Shown: piece by piece, positions 7,301-15,626 of the stretch
Position numbering within the stretch: position 1 is the first letter of the stretch
Layout of the letters: the number at the start of each line of letters is the position of its first letter
Source: G965220825 sp965220825
Lineage (GTDB): Bacteria > Pseudomonadota > Alphaproteobacteria > UBA828
DNA length: 64,000 nt
NCBI GenBank assembly: GCA_965220825.1
Contig: OZ244839.1
Span: forward strand, 2,418,001-2,482,000
Direction of reading: 5' to 3'
The notes under the pieces: generated by a model
Database searches by the model: none
Told to the model about the DNA's origin: nothing
What the model saw: the letters and a program-made list of their open reading frames with translations, nothing else
Position numbers and translations under genes: made by a program

Positions 7301-8587
7301 CTAGTTGGTCATCATGCCCGCAAGGCGGCTGTAGCCCCGCAGGAAGTCGATGGCGCGGGTGAGCTGATAGTCGTCGGGTTCGGCGGAATCGCCGTTCGAA
7401 ACCGGCTCATCGGGCTTCGCCGGCGCGTTCGGATCCGACATTTCATTGTCGAAGCGGCCTCTGAGATCCGCCTCGCGGCGTCGATCGTCCACCGCGACCG
7501 ACCCGGGGCGTGCCTGCTCGACCAGAATATCCGGCTCGATGCCGTCCACCTGAATCGAGCGGCCCGACGGCGTGTAGTAGCGCGACGTGGTCAGTCTCAG
7601 GGCGCCGCGCCCGTCAAGGGGGATGACGGTCTGCACGGAGCCCTTGCCGAAGGACCGGGTGCCCATCACGATGCCTCTCCGGTGGTCCTGCAGGGCGCCG
7701 GCCACGATCTCCGAGCCGGAGGCGGAGCCGCCATTGATCAGCACCACCAGCGGCAGGCCGTCGATAATGTCGCCCTGGCGCGCGTTGAAGCGCTGTATGC
7801 TCTCGACGCGCCGCCCCCGTGTCGAGACGATCTCCCCGCGGTCCAGGAAGGCGTCGGAAACCGCCACCGCCTGGTCGAGCAGACCGCCGGGATTGTTGCG
7901 AAGATCCAGCACCACGCCGCGGATCGCTTCGCCCCTTTCCTCCCACAGGCCTTCGACGACCGTCTCGAGGTCGCTCACGGTACGCTCGGAGAAGGCGGAG
8001 ACCCGCACGACCATCACGTCGTCCCCCTCCATGCGCGCACGGACCGAGCGTATCTTGATGATCGCCCGCGTGATGGTGACGTCGAATGCCTGATCCAACC
8101 CGCTCCGGCGCACGGTCAGCCGGATTTCGGAATCCACCGGTCCACGCATCTTTTCGACGGCCTGGCCGAGGGTAAGGCCCAGGACCGGCGTGCCGTCGAG
8201 ATGGGTCACCAGGTCGCCGGCCTCGATCCCCGCCCGCTGCGCCGGGGTCTCGTCGATCGGCGCGATCACCTTGACGAGGCCGTTTTCCATGGTGACTTCG
8301 ATCCCGAGCCCGCCGAACTCGCCGCGGGTCTCGATCTGCATGTTCTCGAAGCTCTTCGGGGAGAGGAAGCGCGAATGGGGGTCGAGCGACGCCAGCATCC
8401 CTTCGATGGCGGCTTCGATCAGCGCGGCTTCGTCCACATCCTCGACATAGCCGGTACGGACGCGGTCGAGCACGTCGCCGAACAGGCCGAGCTGGCGGTA
8501 GATTTCCTCATCGTCCGCGGCCAGCGAAATACCGGGAAGCGCAAGCGCCATGAGTCCGGCCAAGCCGGCTGCGAGATACCTTCGCAT
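7301..8587 (-). CDS. ctpA: Carboxyl-terminal processing peptidase (S41), CtpA-type
   Basis: Periplasmic serine protease that trims protein C-termini and controls envelope hydrolases. The 428-residue protein has a signal peptide (LAGLMALALPGISLA), an N-terminal cap with DPHSRFLSP, a PDZ domain around 90-170 (GGLGIEVTMENG, AGIEAGDLVTHLDG) and the S41 core. The catalytic serine lies in GSASGSEIVAGAL and the lysine in SFGKGSVQT. It sits between gpmI and rppH. The M23 peptidase gene that often lies between gpmI and ctpA in relatives is absent; that space holds only inverted repeats. Start ATG 8587. Confidence 0.95.
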   Translation of the reverse strand: MRRYLAAGLAGLMALALPGISLAADDEEIYRQLGLFGDVLDRVRTGYVEDVDEAALIEAAIEGMLASLDPHSRFLSPKSFENMQIETRGEFGGLGIEVTMENGLVKVIAPIDETPAQRAGIEAGDLVTHLDGTPVLGLTLGQAVEKMRGPVDSEIRLTVRRSGLDQAFDVTITRAIIKIRSVRARMEGDDVMVVRVSAFSERTVSDLETVVEGLWEERGEAIRGVVLDLRNNPGGLLDQAVAVSDAFLDRGEIVSTRGRRVESIQRFNARQGDIIDGLPLVVLINGGSASGSEIVAGALQDHRRGIVMGTRSFGKGSVQTVIPLDGRGALRLTTSRYYTPSGRSIQVDGIEPDILVEQARPGSVAVDDRRREADLRGRFDNEMSDPNAPAKPDEPVSNGDSAEPDDYQLTRAIDFLRGYSRLAGMMTN

Positions 8588-8867
8588 TGGCCTCGATGCC
8601 CTTGTCCGCGGACGGATTTCCGCCTCCGCCGCGCCCCGCCAAACAAGCCCCCATGCTATCCCCGGCCGCAGGCGGCATCAAGAGCTTGGCCTCTCCGGCC
8701 GTCGCAAAGAAACAAGCGGGCCGGGAGACCCGCGCACCAAAACAACCCCGCTTCGGTGCGCGGGTCTCCAGGCCCGCAACGGGCCGAAGGCCCGTCTTCA
8801 CCTCGCCACCGCAAAGACATGGCCGGGTCCCGGTTCCCGCGACCCGCGCACCGAGACGGCCCCGTCC
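8588..8867. repeat. Non-coding gap with a long hairpin and a dispersed repeat copy
   Basis: This 280-base gap between gpmI and ctpA holds no convincing gene. A 15-base perfect inverted repeat (8724-8738 and 8755-8769, 16-base loop) extends by 7 more pairs after one mismatch, giving arms 8716-8722 and 8771-8777. Next to it, 8768-8819 contains a sequence that recurs in opposite orientation at 38267-38316. The motif GGTGCGCGGGTC (or its complement) appears three times. It could act as a terminator or processing site for gpmI mRNA, but has no U-run. Confidence 0.7.
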
Positions 8868-10460
8868 CTATTGTGGGAGCGCGCGCCCCGCGGTCTCGCG
8901 CGCGATCCACGACGCGCCGGGCGCCATATCGCACAGCAGCGAGCGGCCGGTCATGGCGCCAGGGGCATCAAGGCCCATGAGCGCCAGCAGAGTGGGGGCC
9001 ACGTCCGCGAGCCCGCCGTCGGCGAGACCGAGGCCCGATGCACCGACCAGCACCGCCGGCACTGGGTTCTCGCTGTGGGCGGTCTGCGGTGCGCCGTCTT
9101 CGACGCTCCGCATGACTTCCGCATTGCCGTGGTCGGCCGTCACCAGCAACGCGCCGCCCACCGCCTCCACCGTCTCCTCGAGGCGGCCCAGGCAGCGGTC
9201 CACCGCGGCGCAGGCGGCGATTGCGGCATCCAGATCGCCGGTATGGCCCACCATGTCCGGGTTCGCATAGTTGATGACGATCAGCTCGAACCGGCCGCCC
9301 GCAATCGCCGCCACCGCGCGGTCGGTGACCTCGGGCGCGGACATCTCGGGCTGGCGGTCATAGGTCGCGACCGGGGGCGAGGGTACGAGCGCCCGCTCTT
9401 CGCCTGCGAAGGTCCGCTCCTCCCCGCCGTTCAGAAAGAAGGTCACATGGGCGTATTTCTCGGTCTCCGCGATACGAAACTGACGAAGCCCGGCACGGGA
9501 GACGGTCTCGCCCAGCCCGTCCGCGACCCGGAGGGGGCGGAACAGCGAGTCCATCAGGCTATCCAGCGCATCCGAATAGACCGACATGCCGACGGCGGCG
9601 GCGAAACGCGGGACTCGCGGCCGCGCAAAGCCCTCGAACGCGGGGTCGAGCAGTGCCGAGAGGCATTGGCGCGCCCGATCGGCGCGGAAATTGGCCATCA
9701 CCAACCCGTCGCCATCGGCCATGCCGCCATAGCCGCCGATGGCGATGGGTTCCACGAACTCGTCGCCTGCGCCCTTCTCGTAAGAAGCCCGCACCGCCGC
9801 AGCGGCGGAATCGGCGCGGGCACCGGCGCCCGCGATCATTGTCTCGACGGCGCGGGCGGTGCGCTGCCAGCGCCGGTCCCGGTCCATGGCGAAGTAGCGG
9901 CCCGCGACGGTGCCGATGCGGGCGCCGGGCATATCCCGGAGCGTCTGTTCGAACGCCTCCAGACAGCCGAGTGCCGAGCGCGGCGGGGTGTCGCGCCCGT
10001 CGAGGAAGGCGTGGACCTCCACTGGAACCCCCGCCCCGCCCAGGGCGCCGGCGAGTGCCGCCATGTGGCGCATATGGGCGTGCACCCCGCCCGGCGACAG
10101 CAAGCCCATCAGGTGGCATCGTCCGCCCGTTTGCCGCAGCCGCTCGATCAGCGACAGCAGCACCGGATTGCACGCGAGCGAGCCGTCGGCGACCGCCGCG
10201 TCGATGCGCGGGAGATCCTGGGGGATCACCCGCCCCGCGCCGATGGTCATGTGGCCCACCTCGGAGTTTCCCATCTGCCCGTCCGGGAGCCCGACGGCAC
10301 TGCCCGAGGCGGCGAGAAGCCCATGGGGGCGGGCGGCGGCAAGCCGGTCCCAGACCGGTGTGTCGGCGAGCGCGATGGCGTTGTTCTCGGTCTCCGCACG
10401 GTGGCCCCAGCCGTCGAGCACGCAAAGAACGACGGGGCGGAAGCCGGCCTTCGCCGTCAT
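8868..10460 (-). CDS. gpmI: 2,3-bisphosphoglycerate-independent phosphoglycerate mutase
   Basis: Interconverts 3- and 2-phosphoglycerate in glycolysis and gluconeogenesis through a metal-dependent phosphoserine. The 530-residue protein begins PVVLCVLDGWGHRAETENNA, carries the catalytic serine in GQMGNSEVGHMTIGAGR, HAFLDGRDTPP in the transferase domain and DHGNAEVM near the C-terminus for metal binding. ATG 10460 overlaps the rsfS stop as ATGA, so it is probably translationally coupled to the nadD-rsfS gene. In many relatives rlmH lies between rsfS and gpmI; here there is no room for it. Confidence 0.96.
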   Translation of the reverse strand: MTAKAGFRPVVLCVLDGWGHRAETENNAIALADTPVWDRLAAARPHGLLAASGSAVGLPDGQMGNSEVGHMTIGAGRVIPQDLPRIDAAVADGSLACNPVLLSLIERLRQTGGRCHLMGLLSPGGVHAHMRHMAALAGALGGAGVPVEVHAFLDGRDTPPRSALGCLEAFEQTLRDMPGARIGTVAGRYFAMDRDRRWQRTARAVETMIAGAGARADSAAAAVRASYEKGAGDEFVEPIAIGGYGGMADGDGLVMANFRADRARQCLSALLDPAFEGFARPRVPRFAAAVGMSVYSDALDSLMDSLFRPLRVADGLGETVSRAGLRQFRIAETEKYAHVTFFLNGGEERTFAGEERALVPSPPVATYDRQPEMSAPEVTDRAVAAIAGGRFELIVINYANPDMVGHTGDLDAAIAACAAVDRCLGRLEETVEAVGGALLVTADHGNAEVMRSVEDGAPQTAHSENPVPAVLVGASGLGLADGGLADVAPTLLALMGLDAPGAMTGRSLLCDMAPGASWIARETAGRALPQ

Positions 10461-11467
10461 CGGGCGGCCTCCTCGCTGCGCGCGCCGCGGTCGGCGACGC
10501 TCGTCCCCCCTGTCCAAAGTTTCTCGAGGTCGTAGAGCGCGCGGATCTCGGGGCGGAAGACATGGGCTATCACGTCGCCCGCATCGATAAGCACCCAGTC
10601 GCACGCCTCCCGCCCCTCCACCGAGAGCGCGGGCGCGCCGGCCTCCTTGAGTCCCTTGAGGACCCGGTCCGCCGCCGCACCGACATGCTTGCCGGAGCGG
10701 CCGCTGGCCACCACCATGAAGTCGGCGACCGCGGTCTTTCCGGCGAGGTCGATGGTGGCGACCTCGCCCGCCCGGGCGTCGTTCAGGGCACCGGTCACGA
10801 TGCGTCGGACGGCGTCCGCCGAAAGCCCCCGGCGGCCCTCCACCACCTGCGGCGCGGTGCGTAACGCGGTCGCGGAGGCCGGATGCAGAGGCCCGCGGAT
10901 CAACGCCCAGGCAGGGGGTTTGCGGTGCGCCAGTCCGCGGGCTGCGCCCATGCCGAGGCGGGCATGGGCGAAGCGCAGCGCGGGCTTCACCGCCGCCACA
11001 GATCGCGCGTCGGGCCAGCGGTCGAAGATCGCGATGGGGACGGTGCGAAAGAGATCGGGCCAGCGATGCCAGTCGGCAATCGTCGACAGATTGTCCGCGC
11101 CCATCAGCCAGACGAAACGCAGGCCCGGGTGACGCCGCTGGAGCGCATGGACGGTTTCCACCGTATAGCGGCTTCCGAGTCGCCGTTCGAGGTCGCTCAC
11201 CCTGATCCTGGGGTGGCGGGCTGCGCGCCGCGCGCCGGCAAGCCGCTCTTCGAAAGGCGCCATGCCGGCCGTCGGTTTCAGCGGGTTCTGGGGCGAGACC
11301 AGCCACCACACCTCGTCCAGGCCGAGCCACCGGAGCGCGAGCAGGCTCACATGGCGATGGCCTTCATGAGCGGGGTTGAAGGAGCCGCCGAGCAGCCCGA
11401 TCTTCCGCCCGCGGCGCGACGTGGGGGACGCGCGGCGGAAGACCTGCCTCGAGGGCCGGCGGCGCAT
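10457..11467 (-). CDS. nadD-rsfS: Nicotinate-nucleotide adenylyltransferase joined in frame to ribosomal silencing factor RsfS
   Basis: One uninterrupted frame of 336 residues encodes two normally separate proteins. Residues 1-203 are NadD, which makes nicotinic acid adenine dinucleotide (GGSFNPAHEGH at 27-37, RYTVETV at 100, GADNLS at 123, RGPLHPASATALR at the end). Residues about 215-318 are RsfS/Iojap, which binds L14 and blocks subunit joining (IDLAGKTAVADFMVVASGRSGKHV, CDWVLIDAGDVIAHVF). No stop codon separates them. The product may be a true fusion, or RsfS may start at internal GTG codons (10846 or 10843), though no ribosome-binding site is evident there. ATG 11467 lies 15 bases after proA. 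Confidence 0.85.
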   Translation of the reverse strand: MRRRPSRQVFRRASPTSRRGRKIGLLGGSFNPAHEGHRHVSLLALRWLGLDEVWWLVSPQNPLKPTAGMAPFEERLAGARRAARHPRIRVSDLERRLGSRYTVETVHALQRRHPGLRFVWLMGADNLSTIADWHRWPDLFRTVPIAIFDRWPDARSVAAVKPALRFAHARLGMGAARGLAHRKPPAWALIRGPLHPASATALRTAPQVVEGRRGLSADAVRRIVTGALNDARAGEVATIDLAGKTAVADFMVVASGRSGKHVGAAADRVLKGLKEAGAPALSVEGREACDWVLIDAGDVIAHVFRPEIRALYDLEKLWTGGTSVADRGARSEEAAR

Positions 11468-11481
11468 GGGCGTGAGCGCGC

Positions 11482-12762
11482 TCAGGGGCGCACCTGGCCG
11501 TTTCCGTACACTTTGTACTTGTAGGTGGTGAGCTGCTCGGCGCCCACGGGCCCCCGCGCATGCAGCTTGTTGGTCGAAATGCCGATCTCCGCCCCCATGC
11601 CGAACTCGCCGCCATCGGCGAACTGGGTCGACGCGTTGAGCAACACGATGCCGCTGTCCACCCTGTCCATGAAGCGCTCTGCGACGGCAAGGTCCTCGGT
11701 GACAATGGCATCGGTGTGGTGAGAGCCATGACGGTTGACGTGGGCGATGGCCGCGTCCGGCCCGTCCACAACGCCCACCGAAAGGACGGCGTCGAGATAT
11801 TCGGTGCCCCAGTCCGCATCGTTCGCGGGCAAGGTGCGGGGCTCGAGCGCCTGCACCTGGCGGTCGCCCCGCACCTCGCAGCCGGCGTCCAGAAGGGGTG
11901 CCAGGATTTGCGGCAGGGCGTCCGCGATCTCCCGGTCCACCAGCAGGGTCTCGGCGGCGCCGCAGATGCCGGTGCGGCGCATCTTGGCGTTGAAGGCGAT
12001 CTCCCGCGCCTTTTCCCGGTCTGCCGCGGCATGGACATAGACGTGGCAGACGCCGTCCAGATGGGCGAGGACGGGGACGCGGCTCTCCGCCCGTACCCGC
12101 TCGATGAGCGAACGCCCTCCGCGCGGCACGACAAGGTCCAGCGAATCGTCCATGCCGAGCAGGATACCGACGGCCGCCCGGTCCGCGGTGGGCACGAGCT
12201 GGATGCAGCCCTCGGGAAGTTCCGCGCTTTCCAGGCCCTCCCGCAAGCAGCCGGCGATGGCGCCGGCCGACCGCCGGCTCTCCGAGCCGCCGCGGAGGAT
12301 GGCGGCATTTCCCGACAGCAGGCAGAGGGCGGCAGCGTCCGCCGTCACGTTGGGCCGGGATTCGTAGATGATCCCGATGACGCCGATGGGAACGGAGACC
12401 CTGCGGATGCAAAGCCCATTGGGCCGGGTCCACGCGCCCAGCACGCGGCCCAGCGGATCGTCGAGAGCGGCGACATCCTCAAGGCCGGCGGCCATGGCCT
12501 CGATACGCGCATCGTCCAGCGCGAGCCGGTCGAGGAGCGCGCCTCTGAGCCCGTTGCGCCGCGCGGACGCCATGTCTTCAGCATTCGCATCCCTGATCGC
12601 CCCGCGCTTCTCGCGCAGCGAAACGGCCGCGGAGCGGAGCGCAAGACGCCGCGTGTCGGCGCTCGATACGGCCAGCACGCCGGCGGCATCGCGCGCCGCG
12701 GCGCCGAGCGCCGCCATCTCCGCCGCGATATCCTGGCATGGCGCGGTCTCCGCGAGAGTCAC
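11482..12762 (-). CDS. proA: Gamma-glutamyl phosphate reductase
   Basis: Second enzyme of proline synthesis: reduces glutamyl 5-phosphate to glutamate 5-semialdehyde with NADPH. The 426-residue protein has the aldehyde-dehydrogenase fold, with PIGVIGIIYESRPNVTADAA near 105 (cofactor region), the catalytic cysteine in MRRTGICGAAETLLVD, and the family C-terminus GPVGAEQLTTYKYKV. Its ATG overlaps the proB stop by four bases (12759-12762), giving the usual proBA coupling. Confidence 0.97.
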   Translation of the reverse strand: MTLAETAPCQDIAAEMAALGAAARDAAGVLAVSSADTRRLALRSAAVSLREKRGAIRDANAEDMASARRNGLRGALLDRLALDDARIEAMAAGLEDVAALDDPLGRVLGAWTRPNGLCIRRVSVPIGVIGIIYESRPNVTADAAALCLLSGNAAILRGGSESRRSAGAIAGCLREGLESAELPEGCIQLVPTADRAAVGILLGMDDSLDLVVPRGGRSLIERVRAESRVPVLAHLDGVCHVYVHAAADREKAREIAFNAKMRRTGICGAAETLLVDREIADALPQILAPLLDAGCEVRGDRQVQALEPRTLPANDADWGTEYLDAVLSVGVVDGPDAAIAHVNRHGSHHTDAIVTEDLAVAERFMDRVDSGIVLLNASTQFADGGEFGMGAEIGISTNKLHARGPVGAEQLTTYKYKVYGNGQVRP

Positions 12763-13892
12763 GTCTTCGGATCCTCCTCGAGCACCAGGTCGTCCCGGTG
12801 GATCATCTCGTCCCGGCCACGATAGCCGAGGATGTTTTGGATTTCACGGGATTTGCGGCCCATGATGCGGCGCGCATCCGACGCCGCGTAGGCCACGAGG
12901 CCGCGGCCCGCCTCCCGCCCGCCTTCGAGGCGGAGAGTGACCGCGTCGCCGCGCTGGAAGGCGCCTTCCACCGCCGTCACGCCGGCGGGCAGGAGGCTGC
13001 GGCCTTGCGCGAGGGCGCGGCCGGCGCCGGCATCGATGGTGAGCACGCCGCGCGGCACGATCCCGCTCGCAATCCACGTCTTGCGCGCGGCCCGCGGCGA
13101 GGCACTGGAGACGAACCATGTGGCGGGCGCACCCTCTTCCAACGCCGTGAGAGGCTGCGGCACCGCCCCCTTCGCGATCGCCATATGGCAGCCCGCCGCC
13201 ATGGCGATCTTCGCCGCTGCGATCTTGGTGACCATGCCGCCGGACGCGGCATCGCTGCCGACATCGCCGGCCATCGCTTCGATTTCCGGCGTTATGCGAT
13301 TGACGGTGGGGATCCGCCGGGCCTTCGGGCTCTGCCGCGGGTCCGCATCATAGAGGCCGTCCACGTCCGAGAGCAGCACCAGAACGTCCGCACCGACCAT
13401 CCCGGCGACCCGCGCCGCCAGGCGGTCATTGTCGCCGAAGCGGATCTCGGCGGTGGCGACCGTATCGTTCTCGTTGATGACGGGCACCACGCCGAGGCCC
13501 AGCAGGGTGTTGAGCGTGCCCCGCGCGTTGAGATAGCGCCGCCGCGCGTCCGCGTCCTCATGGGTGAGGAGAACCTGCGCCACCGCGATCCCATAGGCCC
13601 CGAGCGCGGCCTGGTAGGCATGGGCGAGCCGGATCTGCCCGCAGGCGGCGGCGGCCTGCATTTCCTCGAGCTTGAGCCGGGAGGCGCCGAGCCCGAGGAG
13701 GAGACGGCCAATGGCGATGGCGCCGGAGGAGACCACGAGAACCTCCGCGCCCCGCGCCGCCAGCGCCGCAGCGTCGCGGGCCAGGCCGTCGAGCCATGCT
13801 TCGTTCAACCCGCCTGTCTCAGGATCCACCAGGAGCGCGGAGCCGACCTTGATCACCGCGCGGCGCGCTTGCGCGAGCCGGGGCGTACTCAC
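12759..13892 (-). CDS. proB: Glutamate 5-kinase with PUA domain
   Basis: Phosphorylates glutamate to the unstable glutamyl 5-phosphate that ProA reduces; normally feedback-inhibited by proline. The 377-residue protein has an amino-acid-kinase domain (VIKVGSALLVD at the N-terminus, VSSGAIAIG, INENDTVATAEIRFGDND, VLLSDVDGLYD, GGMVTKIAAAKIA) followed by a PUA domain from about 285 (RGVLTIDAGAGRAL). It overlaps obg upstream and proA downstream by four bases each. Confidence 0.97.
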   Translation of the reverse strand: MSTPRLAQARRAVIKVGSALLVDPETGGLNEAWLDGLARDAAALAARGAEVLVVSSGAIAIGRLLLGLGASRLKLEEMQAAAACGQIRLAHAYQAALGAYGIAVAQVLLTHEDADARRRYLNARGTLNTLLGLGVVPVINENDTVATAEIRFGDNDRLAARVAGMVGADVLVLLSDVDGLYDADPRQSPKARRIPTVNRITPEIEAMAGDVGSDAASGGMVTKIAAAKIAMAAGCHMAIAKGAVPQPLTALEEGAPATWFVSSASPRAARKTWIASGIVPRGVLTIDAGAGRALAQGRSLLPAGVTAVEGAFQRGDAVTLRLEGGREAGRGLVAYAASDARRIMGRKSREIQNILGYRGRDEMIHRDDLVLEEDPKT

Positions 13893-14893
13893 GGGGCGGC
13901 CTCGGCGCGCCGCGCGACAAAGGCTGCGCTTCGGGCGAGTGCGGCAGTAACGCCCTCGCCGGTGACGCCCGAAAGCAGGCCCACCTCGCAGCCCGCCGCC
14001 TCCGAAAGCCGCTTCCGCCGTTCGTCGCGCACGTCCGCGTCCAGCGCATCCGCCTTGCTGAGGCAGAGGACCCGCGGCTTCTCGGCCAGCCCCGCGCCAT
14101 AGGTCCCGAGCTCGGTGCGGACGGTCTCGAAGGCATCGACCACATCCTCGCCCGTACCGTCCACCAGATGAAGCAGAACGGCACAGCGCTCCACATGACC
14201 GAGAAAGCGGTCGCCGAGCCCCGCGCCCGCATGGGCGCCTTCGATCAGGCCGGGGATATCCGCCACCACGAGCTCGCGCTCATCCACGGCGGCAACGCCC
14301 AATTGCGGCGCAAGCGTTGTGAACGGATAGTCGGCGATCTTGGGCCGAGCGCGGCTCACGGCGGCGAGGAAGGTGGATTTGCCGGCGTTGGGAAGGCCCA
14401 CGAGGCCCACATCCGCGAGCAGCTTCAGGCGCAGCAGAATGCGTCTCTCTTCGCCCGCGCCGCCGGGGCGCGCATGCCGGGGCGCGCGGTTGGTGGCGGA
14501 TTTGAAGTGCGCATTGCCGAGGCCCCCGGCACCGCCCCGCGCCAGCAGCGCGCGGGTGCCTGCGCGCGCGAGGTCGGCGAAGGGGCTGGTATCGCCTTCC
14601 GCGAAAATCTGCGTGCCCACGGGCACCGGCAGGATCCGGTCGGCGCCGCGCGCGCCGACACGGTCGGCCCCTGCGCCGTGGCGGCCGCGGGCCGCGGTGA
14701 AATGCTGGCGGAAGCGGAAGTCGATCAGCGTATTGAGGCCTTGAACGGCCTCGGCGAACACCGAGCCGCCGGCGCCACCATCGCCGCCGTCCGGCCCGCC
14801 GCGGGGCTCGTTGCGGGCACGGCGAAAGCTCACGCAGCCGTCGCCGCCCGCGCCGCTCCGGACGAGGATCGTGGCCTGATCGAGAAACTGCAT
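13889..14893 (-). CDS. obg: GTPase Obg/CgtA
   Basis: Essential GTPase involved in late 50S subunit assembly and stress control. The 334-residue protein has the glycine-rich Obg fold (residues about 1-155, with GGDGCVSFRRARNEPRGGPDGG split by the usual turns) and a G domain with P-loop GLPNAGKS, G2 DYPFTTL, G3 DIPGLIEGAH, G4 SKAD and a late SGVTGEG loop. It lacks the variable acidic C-terminal extension seen in some Obg proteins. It lies 48 bases after rpmA and overlaps proB by four bases. Confidence 0.96.
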   Translation of the reverse strand: MQFLDQATILVRSGAGGDGCVSFRRARNEPRGGPDGGDGGAGGSVFAEAVQGLNTLIDFRFRQHFTAARGRHGAGADRVGARGADRILPVPVGTQIFAEGDTSPFADLARAGTRALLARGGAGGLGNAHFKSATNRAPRHARPGGAGEERRILLRLKLLADVGLVGLPNAGKSTFLAAVSRARPKIADYPFTTLAPQLGVAAVDERELVVADIPGLIEGAHAGAGLGDRFLGHVERCAVLLHLVDGTGEDVVDAFETVRTELGTYGAGLAEKPRVLCLSKADALDADVRDERRKRLSEAAGCEVGLLSGVTGEGVTAALARSAAFVARRAEAAP

Positions 14894-14941
14894 GTGGCGC
14901 GGGGGCGCCAGCGCTCCGACCGCGGGCGTCCGCCTCCTCCG

Positions 14942-15199
14942 TCAGGGAGCGGGTTCGACGGAGACGAAGGTCTTGCCGCCGGCGCGCCTTGCGAACCGTA
15001 CCTCGCCCGCGCAGAGCGCAAAGAGCGTGTGGTCGCGCCCGGTGCCGACATTCTCGCCGGCACGCCACTTGGTGCCGCGCTGCCGGGCAATGATATTGCC
15101 CGCAATCACGGCCTCGCCGCCGAACTTCTTGATGCCGAGGCGGCGTCCGGCGGTGTCCCGACCGTTCCGCGAACTGCCGCCCGCTTTCTTGTGGGCCAT
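14942..15199 (-). CDS. rpmA: 50S ribosomal protein L27
   Basis: Large-subunit protein whose N-terminus reaches the peptidyl-transferase centre. The 85-residue sequence opens MAHKKAGGSSRNGRD, with no cleavable N-terminal extension, and has the conserved RRLGIKKFGGE and GNIIARQRGTKW stretches. Its ATG shares one base with the rplU stop (TGATG at 15197-15201), so translation is probably coupled. Confidence 0.98.
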   Translation of the reverse strand: MAHKKAGGSSRNGRDTAGRRLGIKKFGGEAVIAGNIIARQRGTKWRAGENVGTGRDHTLFALCAGEVRFARRAGGKTFVSVEPAP

Positions 15200-15528
15200 C
15201 AGCCCGCCTCCTGGTCCCCGGTCCGAATGTCGTCGATGCGAAGCACGGTGAGGTTTTGCCGGTGCCCGCGCCGGCGCCGGTGGTTCTTCCGCCGCTTCTT
15301 GCGGAAGACGATGATCTTGTCGGCGCGCCCGTGCTCCACCACCGTCGCAGCGACCCGCGCGCCGGCAAGGAGCGGCCGCCCGAAGGAGACGGATTCGCCG
15401 TCGCCGAGCGCGAGCACTTCGTCGAGTTCGACGGTCTCGCCTTCCGCGGCGTCGAGCCGCTCCACCTGGATCCTATCCTCCGGAGACACCCGGTATTGCT
15501 TTCCGCCGGTCCGGATCACAGCGAACAT
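15199..15528 (-). CDS. rplU: 50S ribosomal protein L21
   Basis: Large-subunit protein binding 23S rRNA with L20. The 109-residue sequence starts MFAVIRTGGKQYRV and contains FRKKRRKNHRRRRGHRQNLTVLRI, the basic RNA-binding section typical of the family. Start ATG 15528 gives standard length. It is the first gene of the rplU-rpmA-obg-proBA-nadD/rsfS-gpmI series; a promoter should lie in the 98 bases before it. Confidence 0.98.
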   Translation of the reverse strand: MFAVIRTGGKQYRVSPEDRIQVERLDAAEGETVELDEVLALGDGESVSFGRPLLAGARVAATVVEHGRADKIIVFRKKRRKNHRRRRGHRQNLTVLRIDDIRTGDQEAG

Positions 15529-15626
15529 GGCAACCGTCCATCGATGGCTTGAAGCGCGCTTCTCCCGCGCTCGCCGCACTATAGTCGCGCGCGGCGCCAA
15601 CGCAAGCACGCGTTTCGGCGGCTCCC

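Noticed and set aside
8656..8934. A 92-codon minus-strand frame in the gpmI-ctpA gap
   Set aside because: It runs through inverted repeats and into gpmI in another frame; repeated arginine-rich peptides reflect the repeats, not a gene.
8550..10535. A 661-codon plus-strand frame opposite gpmI
   Set aside because: Antisense to a clear phosphoglycerate mutase; no family motif and no start context.
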